Source: Membranipora membranacea
Taxonomy: Eukaryota > Bryozoa > Gymnolaemata > Cheilostomatida > Membraniporidae
NCBI GenBank assembly: GCA_914767715.1
Contig: OU612070.1
Coordinates: 14,649,501 to 14,713,500, forward strand
DNA: 64,000 nt
Reading direction: 5' to 3'
The position numbers and the translations under genes were made by a program. Positions 22,522-32,700 of this stretch are shown here, one piece after another (positions within the stretch are counted from its first letter, which is position 1; the number at the start of each line of letters is the position of its first letter). The notes below the pieces were generated by a model. That model was not told the DNA's origin. It did not search any database and saw nothing but the letters and a program-made list of their open reading frames with translations.

Positions 22522-25490
22522 CTAGAGCAAGTCATCGTCCCCGCCATCATCTTCCACTAGTTGTAGAGACACTCCAACTCCATCAACCATCTTCCTGAAA
22601 GCTTCCCGTAATGTTCGATGAAACTTCTTCTGGTTGTTTGCAAACTCGACAACCTGCAAAGGGATTGTTATGCCTGTTAATGATTCTGATTGACAGGTGA
22701 AACAGAACCCAGATTTGTCATAGCTACAATAAACAATTTTTGAAAAAGAAATTTATTTGATGATTTTTGCATCAACTTCAGAAATCTTGCCTATCGTATA
22801 TTCAGTATGATTAAAACTCGTAGCAGTTTTGAGTGAGCATTTCTGGCAGCCAAAAAAATCTGCGCTGCTTGTGCTTATAAAGCCTTTCTGCTATTAATTC
22901 AAGTATTAATTAATTAATTAAGTAATTACTGAAATATTAAAAAAATATTCAATTATCTATGCCCCTCCCTCCCTCCCTTTCTTTGTATGACTTACATGGT
23001 GGGCTGTTTTAGACAAAGGGCACTCATTGAACTGACAGCTAGGCGTGTCGAATTGTCCGGAAGTTGTGAAATTCTTAAACATGATCATGTCAGCATGTAG
23101 CATCATCGATTGGTCGGCGTCATCCCTAGACCATTGACTAGATCTGCAAAAGAGTCCAATTGTTGTGAGAGCGTGCCTTTAACAGGTAACATTCATTATG
23201 AGTCCACACCGCTCATAAATCTCATTACAAATATTGATCAGGATGCAGAGCCTGGAAAATAATCTTTGTATTATATCTCATATTGATGGAAAGATAGCAA
23301 TAGGTACTATGTTCACGTTCACGGCCACGTTCACGTTCACGTCATTCACAAGCCAAACTTACTGGACAATTGGAAGTTCATCTCTTTGTTCAACAAACCA
23401 GCCTGGTTTGATCATATTCTGGAAATATTTATTATCCAGTTTCTCCTGACTCTCATCCCAGGGTCCTCTATAACCGGATACATCAGCATTGCATCTCCCA
23501 AGTGTGTGTACACCTGTAAAGATTACAAGGTAACACAACTTCAGAATATATTTAGGATTTAGTTTAGTTTATTTCATTCAGTCATCATCAAAGAAGATGG
23601 TATTGAATGCAATGCGATGGTATGGCGTGTGTGGTGAAAAAGCGACTAAAAGTTATTCCTTGTAAATCAGTCTGTTGTCATGGTGAGTCATAAAAATATT
23701 AAAAAAGCGCTTACGTCGTTTTTCGGTATGACATAGCTTGGGCTTGAAAATTCATATCGATTACTTTCAGTCTCTAACCAAGTCCTCCAGTCAGAGCACA
23801 ACTGGCGGCTGTACTGATATTCCATAATTATAATATGAACTTGTTCATGCCTCATTTGATCAGATTTGCCAAAAAATTATGGTGGATATTTATTCAAAAC
23901 AAACCTAGTAAAGCCACAGATTCTTTCCTGTTGGTGCCGAATTCCCCTGATAGAAACTCCAGACTATCCAAACCTCTGCCATGTGGGAAGGTTCTGAGAG
24001 GCGGTGCATTAGGGTTCTCACAATCCTGTCTGCCTACCGAGAAAGGTACCCGGACTCTACCGTAGGCCTGTCGGGCAGCGTACGAGAGAGCTCGTATAGA
24101 TATGAACACATTGACATCCGCCTGCGATAGCATAGGAGCATGGTCTGCTCTAAACTGCTGTGCAAGGGCTAATGTTGTCCCGAGATCTGTGGGAAAAAAA
24201 CCATAATATTATATAATCATAAAATCAAGCATTAAGTTTAGCTGCAAGCTGGGTAGTGGTTGTGATTCTTAATTAATATCAGTTGGTCATATCACACGCC
24301 ATATCCCGAAGCATTGGCATGGACATTTTCTGCGCCAAGTTGCGTTTATTTGCAGTCAGGTCAGAGCGCACCTGGGGCCCAACCAAACCCCAGTAGTCGA
24401 TGGACTCGAATCAAACTCGCGCACTGAAGGACCGGCGCTCTTACCAAACAACTCAACCACCCCATACTCTAACCAATATGGAACGGGTCACAGTACATCA
24501 TGAGTAACAAGTGACCCATTTAACAGGAATCACTCCATTGCATTTCCTACGATGAGCTGATAGTTTCACAACATGAAAAGTGTCATGATAGACAATTTTG
24601 TGTTACAGTTTAAACTTTTTTGCAGTACTGTCAATAATTAGAGAGAGGTAATGGGTTTTGGAATAGGGAATTATTCACTGGAACTTTGGATATTGATATT
24701 TCTTTCGATTGTGCAATTTTATGTATGCCCGAAAATACATATAGTGACTATAAGTACTTACTGAAGTTGTTTGGATCCTGTAGATTGAGACAACCATCGC
24801 AACCTCCCACACAGTCATGGAACGCCAGCTGTACTAACCGCGGTAATAATTCTCTCTATATTTTGGAAAATTATAAACGTTTAAGTTCAAATATGAACAG
24901 ACAGATCAATGATAAATTATATGGTAACATAAAGAAAAGTTATTTAAATGTATCATGTGATTAAATGTGATTAAATGTGATTAAATGTGATTAAATGTGA
25001 TTAAATGTGATTAAATATATTTCAATGTATTTAAATGTATTTAAATGTATTTAAATGTATCATGTGCTTGTCTGATTGAATAAGATACCACCATATCCGA
25101 GTGGTTGTGTAGCCAAACTAAAAAAGCTGCCTCAGTGGTAACAAAATTAGTTAGACAAGTCCCCAGCCGGATACTGATTAGCCTAAAAAAAAAGTATGGC
25201 AGGAAGTTTGAGCAGTATCAGTAGCAAGTACAGGTATATTATGGGATTTACTGGTAGCCTTTAATTTATAATTTGAACTAATATACATTTATCTATTTAC
25301 TCACATTTTCTCTCATGATAGGTCTAAAAGCACTTCTCATCTCTGTATATTGTTCTTTTGTCAGTCTCATAAGGCGCCCACTAGTCTTTGGTTTTCTCCT
25401 AATATTATTGGCAACCTTCTCTTGGGCAATGACTGGGATTGCAGTCATTGTTATAGCCAGGAGAAGTGAAGCCAATCGACGAGGAAGCAT
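22522..25490 (-). CDS. Secreted plant-type haem peroxidase (animal 'ascorbate peroxidase-like')
   Basis: Six coding exons on the minus strand join in phase: 25305-25490, 24762-24855, 23905-24186, 23363-23513, 22996-23143, 22522-22653 (330 aa). The family uses haem to reduce peroxide. Residues 1-22 form a signal peptide ending AIPVIAQ. The distal motif AFHDCVGGCDGC places the distal His at 75 and the proximal motif GVHTLGRC places the proximal His at 190. FSVGRQDC and a C-terminal EFANNQ..F...AFRKMV also fit the animal members of this family, known from cnidarians, molluscs and others. Odd: the residue four before the distal His, normally the catalytic Arg, is Gln71 (codon CAG). An upstream 5' exon ends in ATG at 25724-25726, directly joined in frame to the ATG here. 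A SINE sits in intron 2. Substrate and activity are unknown. Confidence 0.87.
24290..24470 (-). mobile_element. SINE family A, copy 2 (intron of peroxidase gene)
   Basis: The reverse complement matches 20080-20316: ACTGGGGTTTGGTTGG, CCCAGGTGCGCTC, and CATGCTTCGGGAT against ATGCTTCGGGATATGGCGTG. The tRNA-like head is present but worn. It lies in the same orientation as the host gene, between exons 24762-24855 and 23905-24186. Confidence 0.7.
24945..25062. repeat. 10-bp tandem repeat array
   Basis: Six copies of TTAAATGTGA are followed by four copies of TTAAATGTAT, with a one-base-changed unit between them. TATCATGTG borders both sides (24951 and 25058). It lies in peroxidase intron 1. Confidence 0.9.
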
Positions 25491-25723
25491 CTGGAAAGGA
25501 TTTGTTACATATAGGCTATCAAAATTTTGTTACAGTCATTGTAAATACATTTAAACATATTAATCTACAAAAAAAAGTAATCATTCTTAGCATTTCATAT
25601 ATATATATATCTATATAAAAAATAAAAATGTAAAATTAAAATTGATGAATACATTTCACACATGAATATTCTCACGGGCAACATTTCTACCTCATGGATC
25701 GTTTTATTTGAAGACTAACTTAC

Positions 25724-25860
25724 CATGGGAAGGATAAAGTAAATCCAGTAAGAAAAGATTAATATTGTCTCTAAAGAAATACGATCAAGATTTTTATCAA
25801 CCGCCGAGAAGAAATGGCTAGTTACAACAAGTTGAGCAAACAATGAGATTGTTCTGTTTG
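25724..25860 (-). other. 5' leader exon of the peroxidase gene (inferred)
   Basis: On the minus strand a donor ATG|GTAAGT lies at 25724, and the acceptor TTTCCAG sits directly before the ATG at 25490. A TATA-like box at about 25881-25888 would start transcription near 25855. Splicing would put two Met codons side by side, so either could start translation. Confidence 0.55.
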
Positions 25861-25880
25861 ATGTTCTATTGAAGGACCCC

Positions 25881-25888
25881 TTTTATAC
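25881..25888 (-). promoter_or_regulatory. TATA-like box of the peroxidase gene
   Basis: The minus strand reads TATAAAAG followed by GGGTCC, about 160 bp upstream of the first ATG and at a suitable distance from the inferred leader exon. Confidence 0.5.
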
Positions 25889-26429
25889 AGCTCAGTCGGA
25901 CAGATCTCTGCTATTTTTAGAAAGAATAATATAACACCAGGCAGGATGATCTTGTTAAGAGATGTTCATCAAGCTAGGCTGTAATTAACTTACTCATATT
26001 TCAGCAACTTTTCCGCATTTACACAACATTCTCACCAATCAAGAGAAATGTAGCCAAAAGCCGATTTTGTAACCAAATAATGATAGTGTGTAGAAAAAAT
26101 AATCACATAGAACTCAAACCCATTTAGATTTAGGTACAGTTATTATAAATGAGCCAAGAAAGTTTCACAATCGTGATAACTACACCTTTGTCAAAATGGA
26201 CCATGCATTTGGTTCCTTGTTACTCACTGAAATGCTATGTACATAGCTAGGTTATTGGTGCCAAAGCGCTCTTGCAACAACTTGCTTCCTGAGATTTATT
26301 AATTTCTCAAAATCTACTTCTACAAATTTCTACCAACCAAAGACTGTTCCATGGAATTTTGGGTAGCCTCAACTCTAGGAACTTCTGTCTTTCGTTTGGA
26401 TTCACAATGGTACAATTCACAATTGAGTC

Positions 26430-26750
26430 AGGAGTGGTCTGACGGTTAAGGGTATGGACTTGTGATCTTATGATCCAGGTTCGATTCCCGGCGCCGGCTG
26501 TCATTTTTGATTTGGGACCGGCAAACCATTCATCCTAGCCAGGTCTGTTCGGATCAGGACCATAAATACAGGAGGTCTACTACTCTGTGCTTGCATGCAG
26601 TATAAAGATCCCCCTCTGCCTCTTCGAAAAAAGAGTAGCTGGCAACGGCGGCAAGGGTATAGGGTACTACCCCACACAAGCCACCTGAGCTTAAGGGGGC
26701 GGTCAAATAAGACCTAGTGCATAGAGAAAAAAAATAGAGAAAGAATATGG
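26430..26750 (+). mobile_element. tRNA-derived SINE, family B, copy 1 (full length)
   Basis: The A-box-like TGGTCTGACGGTTAAGG and B box GGTTCGATTCC (about 26479) form a tRNA-like head. An unrelated body of about 240 bp and an A-rich tail (GAGAAAAAAAATAGAGAAAG) follow. The body (ATCAGGACCATAAA...GTGCTTGCAT) recurs at 45221-45410. It lies between the divergent peroxidase and VMO1-like genes. Confidence 0.78.
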
Positions 26751-27051
26751 AGTCAACATGCTAGTTTTCGTACAATGGCAGCTCATGATGTTTATGTGGT
26801 CTTGTTGTTTTCCCAAGTTTTATCTCGCATCATCTGAGGGGTTAACTCATTGCATCATCCAAACAGGGTAAGAGAGAACAGGTGAACTTGTTTATTGTTG
26901 TCAACAAGCACCAACCGGCCCGAACTAGCATCAAAGTTTGGTATAGTTGATATCTCTCAAGTTGTGTTGTAAGAGCAATGATGCCTTGTCTGAGTTTATC
27001 TGGCATGAGATAAAACAGAAGAGGATGACTCACTGTTGACCCTTGTGTTAG

Positions 27052-27058
27052 TATAAAA
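27052..27058 (+). promoter_or_regulatory. TATA box of the VMO1-like gene
   Basis: TATAAAA lies 52 bp before the ATG at 27110, which predicts a start site near 27083 and a leader of about 27 bases. Confidence 0.65.
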
Positions 27059-27109
27059 CAGTCCAGCCAGATACTATCTGACAACTTTTGAATAGCAATC
27101 AAAGAGACA

Positions 27110-28647
27110 ATGCTTCGTAATGTTATAATCTTCCTTGGCTTGAGTGTTGGAGTCTTGGCATCGCCAAGGAATGACTACAGCGGTAAATATATCAGACCAT
27201 CAGTCATTGCTGGCTGGGGTGCATGGGGTACAGCAGATTGGTGTCCCTACGGTACGATAGCTCAAGGGATCAGCTTGAAGGTAGAGGGATTTCAGGGTGG
27301 TGGACGCTGGGAGGACGATACTGCCCTTAACGGGATAAGACTTCACTGCAGGTACTGGGGCTACTAGCACTCAAAATCTATCAGGATAGCGATGACAAAT
27401 CCACTTTTATCTTCTTTATTTTGTCATCCCTACATTGACCTTGTTGTTTGGGTAAAAAAGCGGGTATCTGACAACTGTCAATTAAAATGATTGGGAAGAA
27501 ATTACAGAATTTTTGATTTTAATCACACTTTATGCGGCAGGGTTGTAGGTATGCTACTTTCAGTTATTGCAATTTATTGTGAGACTATTATCCACATTGT
27601 CAGATCACTGCCTTGCCAAGGAGCTACAGCTGGTAAATCAGGTACAGTAATGTCGACAGAAGGCCCGTTTGGTGGCTGGAGGGCTGAGAAGAAATGCCCT
27701 CTCGGCTATGTGCTGACTGCAGCTCAATCCTACTCTGAGAAAGGGGGAGATGACACAGGAGGTATATATGTAAAGTTGTGGCTACCCACGCTGTATTTAC
27801 TATAGGATGGCTAGGCTATATTACTCCTTGGTTGAACAATAGGAAGGCAAACCAGACCCAAATTGTATCGCTATTGAAAAAAATAGGCCTAGCTATGAAT
27901 AGGCCTGGGTAGCACTTTGTCCAAGCTGTAGCATATCTTAAAAGCTCCTCAATCCAATGGGAAATACAGCATGTGTAGCTAGACCCTAACGCGGGGTTTG
28001 AATTTTTCGTTGTGCCATGTTAATATCCAAGGCCTAGAGAACTAGGATGAAACTCATTAATGTAGCATGATCCCTTACATCTTACTAGGCAAATTCGCCG
28101 ACCTGCTCCACTGTAATAATTAATAATCAGTGTAAAATCCCATACGCAGTTAATAATCAATTTTATTACAGTGGAGCAGGTCGCGAATTTGCCTATTGTG
28201 ATTTACTTAAATAAAATGTAATAACTCATTTACTTTTTTTCGGGAATAGGTATTTTATCACTATAATGGGGAGTATGAGTTTTGGTTAGTTTGATCAAGG
28301 AGTTGGAGACTCTAACTTCTTGTTTCGATAAGAACCCAGAATTTACTCATTAAATCATTTTCGTGTTGATCACATTACATTCAATAAAATATGTTGTTGT
28401 TACAGCAACCAATTATAACTTCAAATGCAGAGGGCTAATTTTCGAGTCAGCGACACATCAAATTGATGGTGACGGCCATAATTGGGGTACCAGGTCAGCG
28501 TGGACAGAATGCCTGATCGGGACTGCCATCTGTGGAATCAAAACTAAAGTGGAGGGGTTCCAGTTAGGAGGAGGAGATGATACGGGCTTGGACCAGGCCG
28601 AGTTCTACTGCTGTAGGCTAACACCATCAGTGCGTACACCTAAATAA
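27110..28647 (+). CDS. VMO1-like secreted protein (vitelline membrane outer layer family)
   Basis: Three exons join in phase: 27110-27351, 27604-27761, 28406-28647 (213 aa). Residues 1-18 ([18 protein letters not shown]) form a signal peptide. The protein has three similar modules, roughly one per exon, as in the beta-prism VMO1 fold: [12 protein letters not shown] with [35 protein letters not shown] with DDTGA, and [12 protein letters not shown] with [19 protein letters not shown]1 was first known from the hen egg vitelline membrane, and homologues are widespread secreted proteins. The gene has a TATA box 52 bp upstream and an AATAAA at 28982. The exon 2 acceptor (27603) was chosen because it is the only one giving the right phase. 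Intron 2 carries a hairpin repeat. Confident of the family, not of the role. Confidence 0.9.
28086..28195. repeat. Hairpin repeat in VMO1-like intron 2 (110 bp)
   Basis: TAGGCAAATTCGCCGACCTG at the left is matched by the inverted CAGGTCGCGAATTTGCCTA at the right, with arms of about 34 bp differing by one base plus one gap. About 40 AT-rich bases lie between. It is a very compact foldback element. Confidence 0.85.
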
Positions 28648-28981
28648 CCTTCTGGTAAGTGGAATGGATTGACAGAGAACATTTGCGCATGCACTAATTT
28701 TAATGGAATCGCAAAAGATAAAAACATGTTTTCAAATATGATGGCGGCTTGTGATCTTATGATTCATGATCGTGGGCACTCAAAGCAAACCCCTGGAAAT
28801 TGTGTAGACAAACATCTTAACGTAAAAGGAGCCATGTGTCTGTTGCCAATATCCTTGTTTACTCTAAAAATTTAACAACCCCGTCTTCAATGCTGTTTCA
28901 GGTACGGACAGTCACGGGATGACAGAATATGCCAGTCAATTCAGTGTGATCATTGATGTTGTAAAAAACGATAATGACTCC

Positions 28982-28987
28982 AATAAA
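28982..28987 (+). terminator. Polyadenylation signal of the VMO1-like gene
   Basis: AATAAA lies 335 bp after the stop codon and a second-best ATAAAA follows at once. The opposing gene's AATAAA lies about 150 bp further on, so the two genes end tail to tail. Confidence 0.55.
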
Positions 28988-29135
28988 GATTGAAATAAAA
29001 TGCAAGACAATGTCAAATCACTCAGACTCCATTTCCCCGTCATTTGAGATTTTTTATTTCTAGTAGCAGTGAGAGATTTTAATTGGATGGAAGCATACTA
29101 AGAGTGCCACATCAAACTGTTGTTATGATTTCAGT

Positions 29136-29141
29136 TTTATT
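29136..29141 (-). terminator. Candidate polyadenylation signal of ZNF106
   Basis: AATAAA on the minus strand, about 620 bp beyond the ZNF106 stop codon. No nearer hexamer looks better, but I cannot show which one is used. Confidence 0.4.
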
Positions 29142-29504
29142 ATAAAATATATCATGTCAAACTACACGTCTGTGCACCAAAGTAACATACAGAATACTTA
29201 CAAAATACTACTCTACTAATACTATAAACTTAACTCAACTGCTTGCAAAAGAATAAGTATTAAAAAATAATCTTAGTTTCCAGACAAGCTCAACCTTTTC
29301 GTGCTCAAATAAGTTTTTCTAAGTGAAAAATAGACACATGATCTTGCAAAAGTCATTGTTTCTACTGTCTCCAGTCATACCGTAAATATCGCAATATCAA
29401 AAACATACCAAACATTTTCACATATTTCACCCACCAACCAGTAGGTTATCAAAACAGTAATACTGAATTAACTAGTGCCAGCAGTAATAAGACAGGAATG
29501 CATA

Positions 29505-29611
29505 TATTACCATTAACAAAACAGGTGTACTATTTTTGTGATTTATAGATAGATAACTGTGGCGCTGGGCTCGCAGTAAAGGAGCATCTAGTCAATCACT
29601 GTTTCTCATCA
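29505..29611. repeat. Inverted repeat arm 1, flanking the 3' end of ZNF106
   Basis: It matches 30288-30395 in inverted orientation over about 107 bp. Shared blocks include TAGATAGATAACTGTGGCGC and AACAAAACAGGTG, at roughly 80-85 percent identity by eye. The arms enclose about 680 bp that hold the last one or two ZNF106 exons. Confidence 0.8.
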
Positions 29612-29759
29612 CATCTACATCTATACATTGGCTATACAAATATTTACATGTTATTATTAATGTACACTGTGGATATGTACATGTCTTGGGTCATGTAATG
29701 TATACTTAGCTGGCAGCTGATAGCGATGCAGATAGAACTGTATTATATAAAGTGATTGA

Positions 29760-32700
29760 TCAGGAGTTCAGGTGAGCAGTAAGGAAGTGATGTCGTAAAG
29801 CCTGTAAAATCAACATAAACACGTACAGTAAAATCAACAAAATAACATACCATATCACACTATAACGCTATGCTAACCACATGCCCACACTTCAGTTTTA
29901 GCTGGGAATTTCCAGAAATTGGGCCAGATTAGTGGGTTGCTTGGCAGCAGTGGTACTCCATAATCTCCTATTTATCCATAGCTGCACACGCTGAAATTTG
30001 GGCGTCTCGACTTTTAAAACAAAAGATTATGCAGAAAGAAAGGCCCAATATTTATACAAAAAAATTAAACGTAGCGCAAATTTAATTAAGACAGTAAAAG
30101 GCCATCCAATATTACTGAGTTTAGTGCTGTTAGTTGAGTATATTTGGTTAGTTGTTCCTTAATGGTGAAACTTCACCAGTATATCTTTAACAACTGAACC
30201 GAACAAACCTCTGTAGATTTATGGTGTTCTGTGTCCATGCAGTCTTTCCATGGACATCTGTTTGTGGCTAATATAGTTTTTAAATGGGATGAAAAGCAGT
30301 GATTTACAAGATGTTCCTTCACTGCGAACCCAGCGCCACAGTTATCTATCTAAAAAATCACAAATAAAAATCCACCTGTTTTATTGATGGTAATACACAC
30401 GTTCTTCATGTTCAAATAAAATTAATGCTGGCGATAGATAATTTATTCAAGTTTTCATCACATGTCTCCACATTTTAATCGGCACTTCTCATTCATCTAT
30501 CAGCTAACACAGCAGAATTCTTTACTCCATATTAAACAAAGAAATAAAAAACAATTAAATATTAAAAAATTAATAAAAAAATCAACGCCTCTCATCTTAG
30601 GTAGTGAAGTAGTCTGTCCCAGTACTTACCTGACATTGAGCTCTGACTTTAGATACATGAAATGATTTAACTTCTCCATTAGAGTTACCTACATACAGTC
30701 TATTCTTCCTACATGCTATACATAACAGTGTATCACTGGTCTGGTATGTACTGAACAAAGTCATATCCTGTAACAACAAAATTTCTGATCAATGTTTAGA
30801 GGCAATCAACTCATCCATTGGTAAAGGTAATGTTAACATTAGGAGATTTGATACAAAATTGATATACCAACTCAATTATGCATTATGCAGTATATATATG
30901 TCAGAGGTATTTTTCCAAAGGAATACAAAATATATCAACCACAAGATAATCATCATTATATAAAGTGGCTCAAGATCACTCCATCCCAGTTTGGGATCAA
31001 ATACATAAATATATATATTTTACATAATTATATACATTATATATTTATATAATATAAATTCATATAAATTCATATAATTACACATTAGTCATACTAACAT
31101 TAATATCATATAGATGAACAGATCCGTCCTCGGAGGCAGAGAAAAGGAAGGGCTCATTATCTAGATCATGTAGTGCCATATCTCTGACATGTCGGCCATC
31201 GTAGTCATACACCTTTACCAGGATACCTTTCTGTATAATATATTAGATAACGGATATAAGGGAAGTTCTAGATCAAGCATCATCCGATTTGTCTGCATTC
31301 AGGGTTTGAGTCGGCGGCGGCGGCTCAAACTTGGATGATGCTTCTGAGACTTAGCTGTTAGCCTCACTTAGAGTTGCCAGGTGTGTCTGGCTAACTTAAA
31401 TAACAGAGTTTGATTGATTATATAAATTATCTTTGTTAGCACCAATAGCCATCAATGAGCGACACAAATAAATAGCAAATGAAAGGCCCAGACTTAAGAT
31501 TTCTTTGTAAAGCTGCCAGTTGTCTAGCATTGTAAAGAATATTATCAGCACTGCTAAGTTTGGCCCCGCTCTCCTACCTACATTATTTGATCATTGGGAA
31601 AAATTAAACAAATGATGTTTAGGGTTGTCTCAAATTTGTTAATTCAGATATAACGCTGAAAATTATTCCAAAAGCTTTCTTGAAACTAAAATTAGTCTGA
31701 ACTTGACTCTTCAATCGAGTACCTGGTGTTATAAGCTAACCTGATAATCATAGACTCTGACCCCATCCTGTAATCCTACATATAGATACGGTCTGGCATC
31801 ATCCATCTACAATAAAGTGAGGAGATGTACAATGAACACACGATATACCATTTCATGTATATCTCTGATCGATAGAGAGTTAATTAATAAGCATGAATAC
31901 CATCACAACTTGGTATGACAATCCGAGTTCAATTTCACTAATAAGGGGCAGGTACATCGTACTAAATTGACTCTAACGATCAGAGATTGATAATAGTGTA
32001 GTTTCGATATCAGTGTGGTGTAGATGTACTAATGCGGAGATGCGGTGAAAATATATACTGACATAGCTAACAAATAAATCAGGAAATCATTTGTCAGTAG
32101 TATAGCTCAACGCCAAAGTTTACTTTGTTTACTAGTCAGCAGCTTTTGCCTGGGCTTTGCACTTTTTAAAAGGTCGCAACCTTGACTTCAATTATGCTCC
32201 CGCATAATCATAGACAATCAATATTATAACCACAGAAATACCATGTTTGCTTTTTAAAATATATTAATTAAGCTTACCACGAGAGCTCGTGGTGGGTGGG
32301 GGAGCAGTGGTAGAGTTCTCATCAATAGTCCACTCTTAGCATCTCGTACAGAGATAAGTTTATCATATCCTCCCACAATCAGCAGCTTCCTGGCCCCCTC
32401 CTGAGCAGGTACAAGGGACATAACTCCTGATGATGTCTCATTAGCAGAATACTGCTCCTTTAATTCCTGAGACTGAAATAGTTATAACAGAACTTGTAGA
32501 CAGGGAGTGAGGGTGTCCCTGTTGTAAAGGCAGGCATGAAGTTTGAATTGAGTCTTTCTTTGAATCAAAGCTTCAAAGAATAAACGTATTAATATGTTAA
32601 GCTGATTTTTTCAAGACTTTGGTTGGATGCAGGTAGTAGAACAACATGATTCCCAAAGACAAACACACCGTGTATTCGCATGAGTTGCTTGGGTACGTTC

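Noticed and set aside
24945-25062. CRISPR-like or satellite array
   Set aside because: The 10-bp units are contiguous without spacers, in a eukaryotic intron. This is an ordinary minisatellite.
19868-26500. tRNA genes at 19.88, 20.08 and 26.43 kb
   Set aside because: A and B boxes are present, but no acceptor stem or full cloverleaf can be drawn, and the bodies recur elsewhere as SINEs.
29880-30000. Possible extra ZNF106 exon (frame RVQLWINRRLWSTTAAKQ)
   Set aside because: It follows a fair acceptor but has no zinc-finger residues and breaks the well-supported join between the CPWKDC and HHFLTAH exons.
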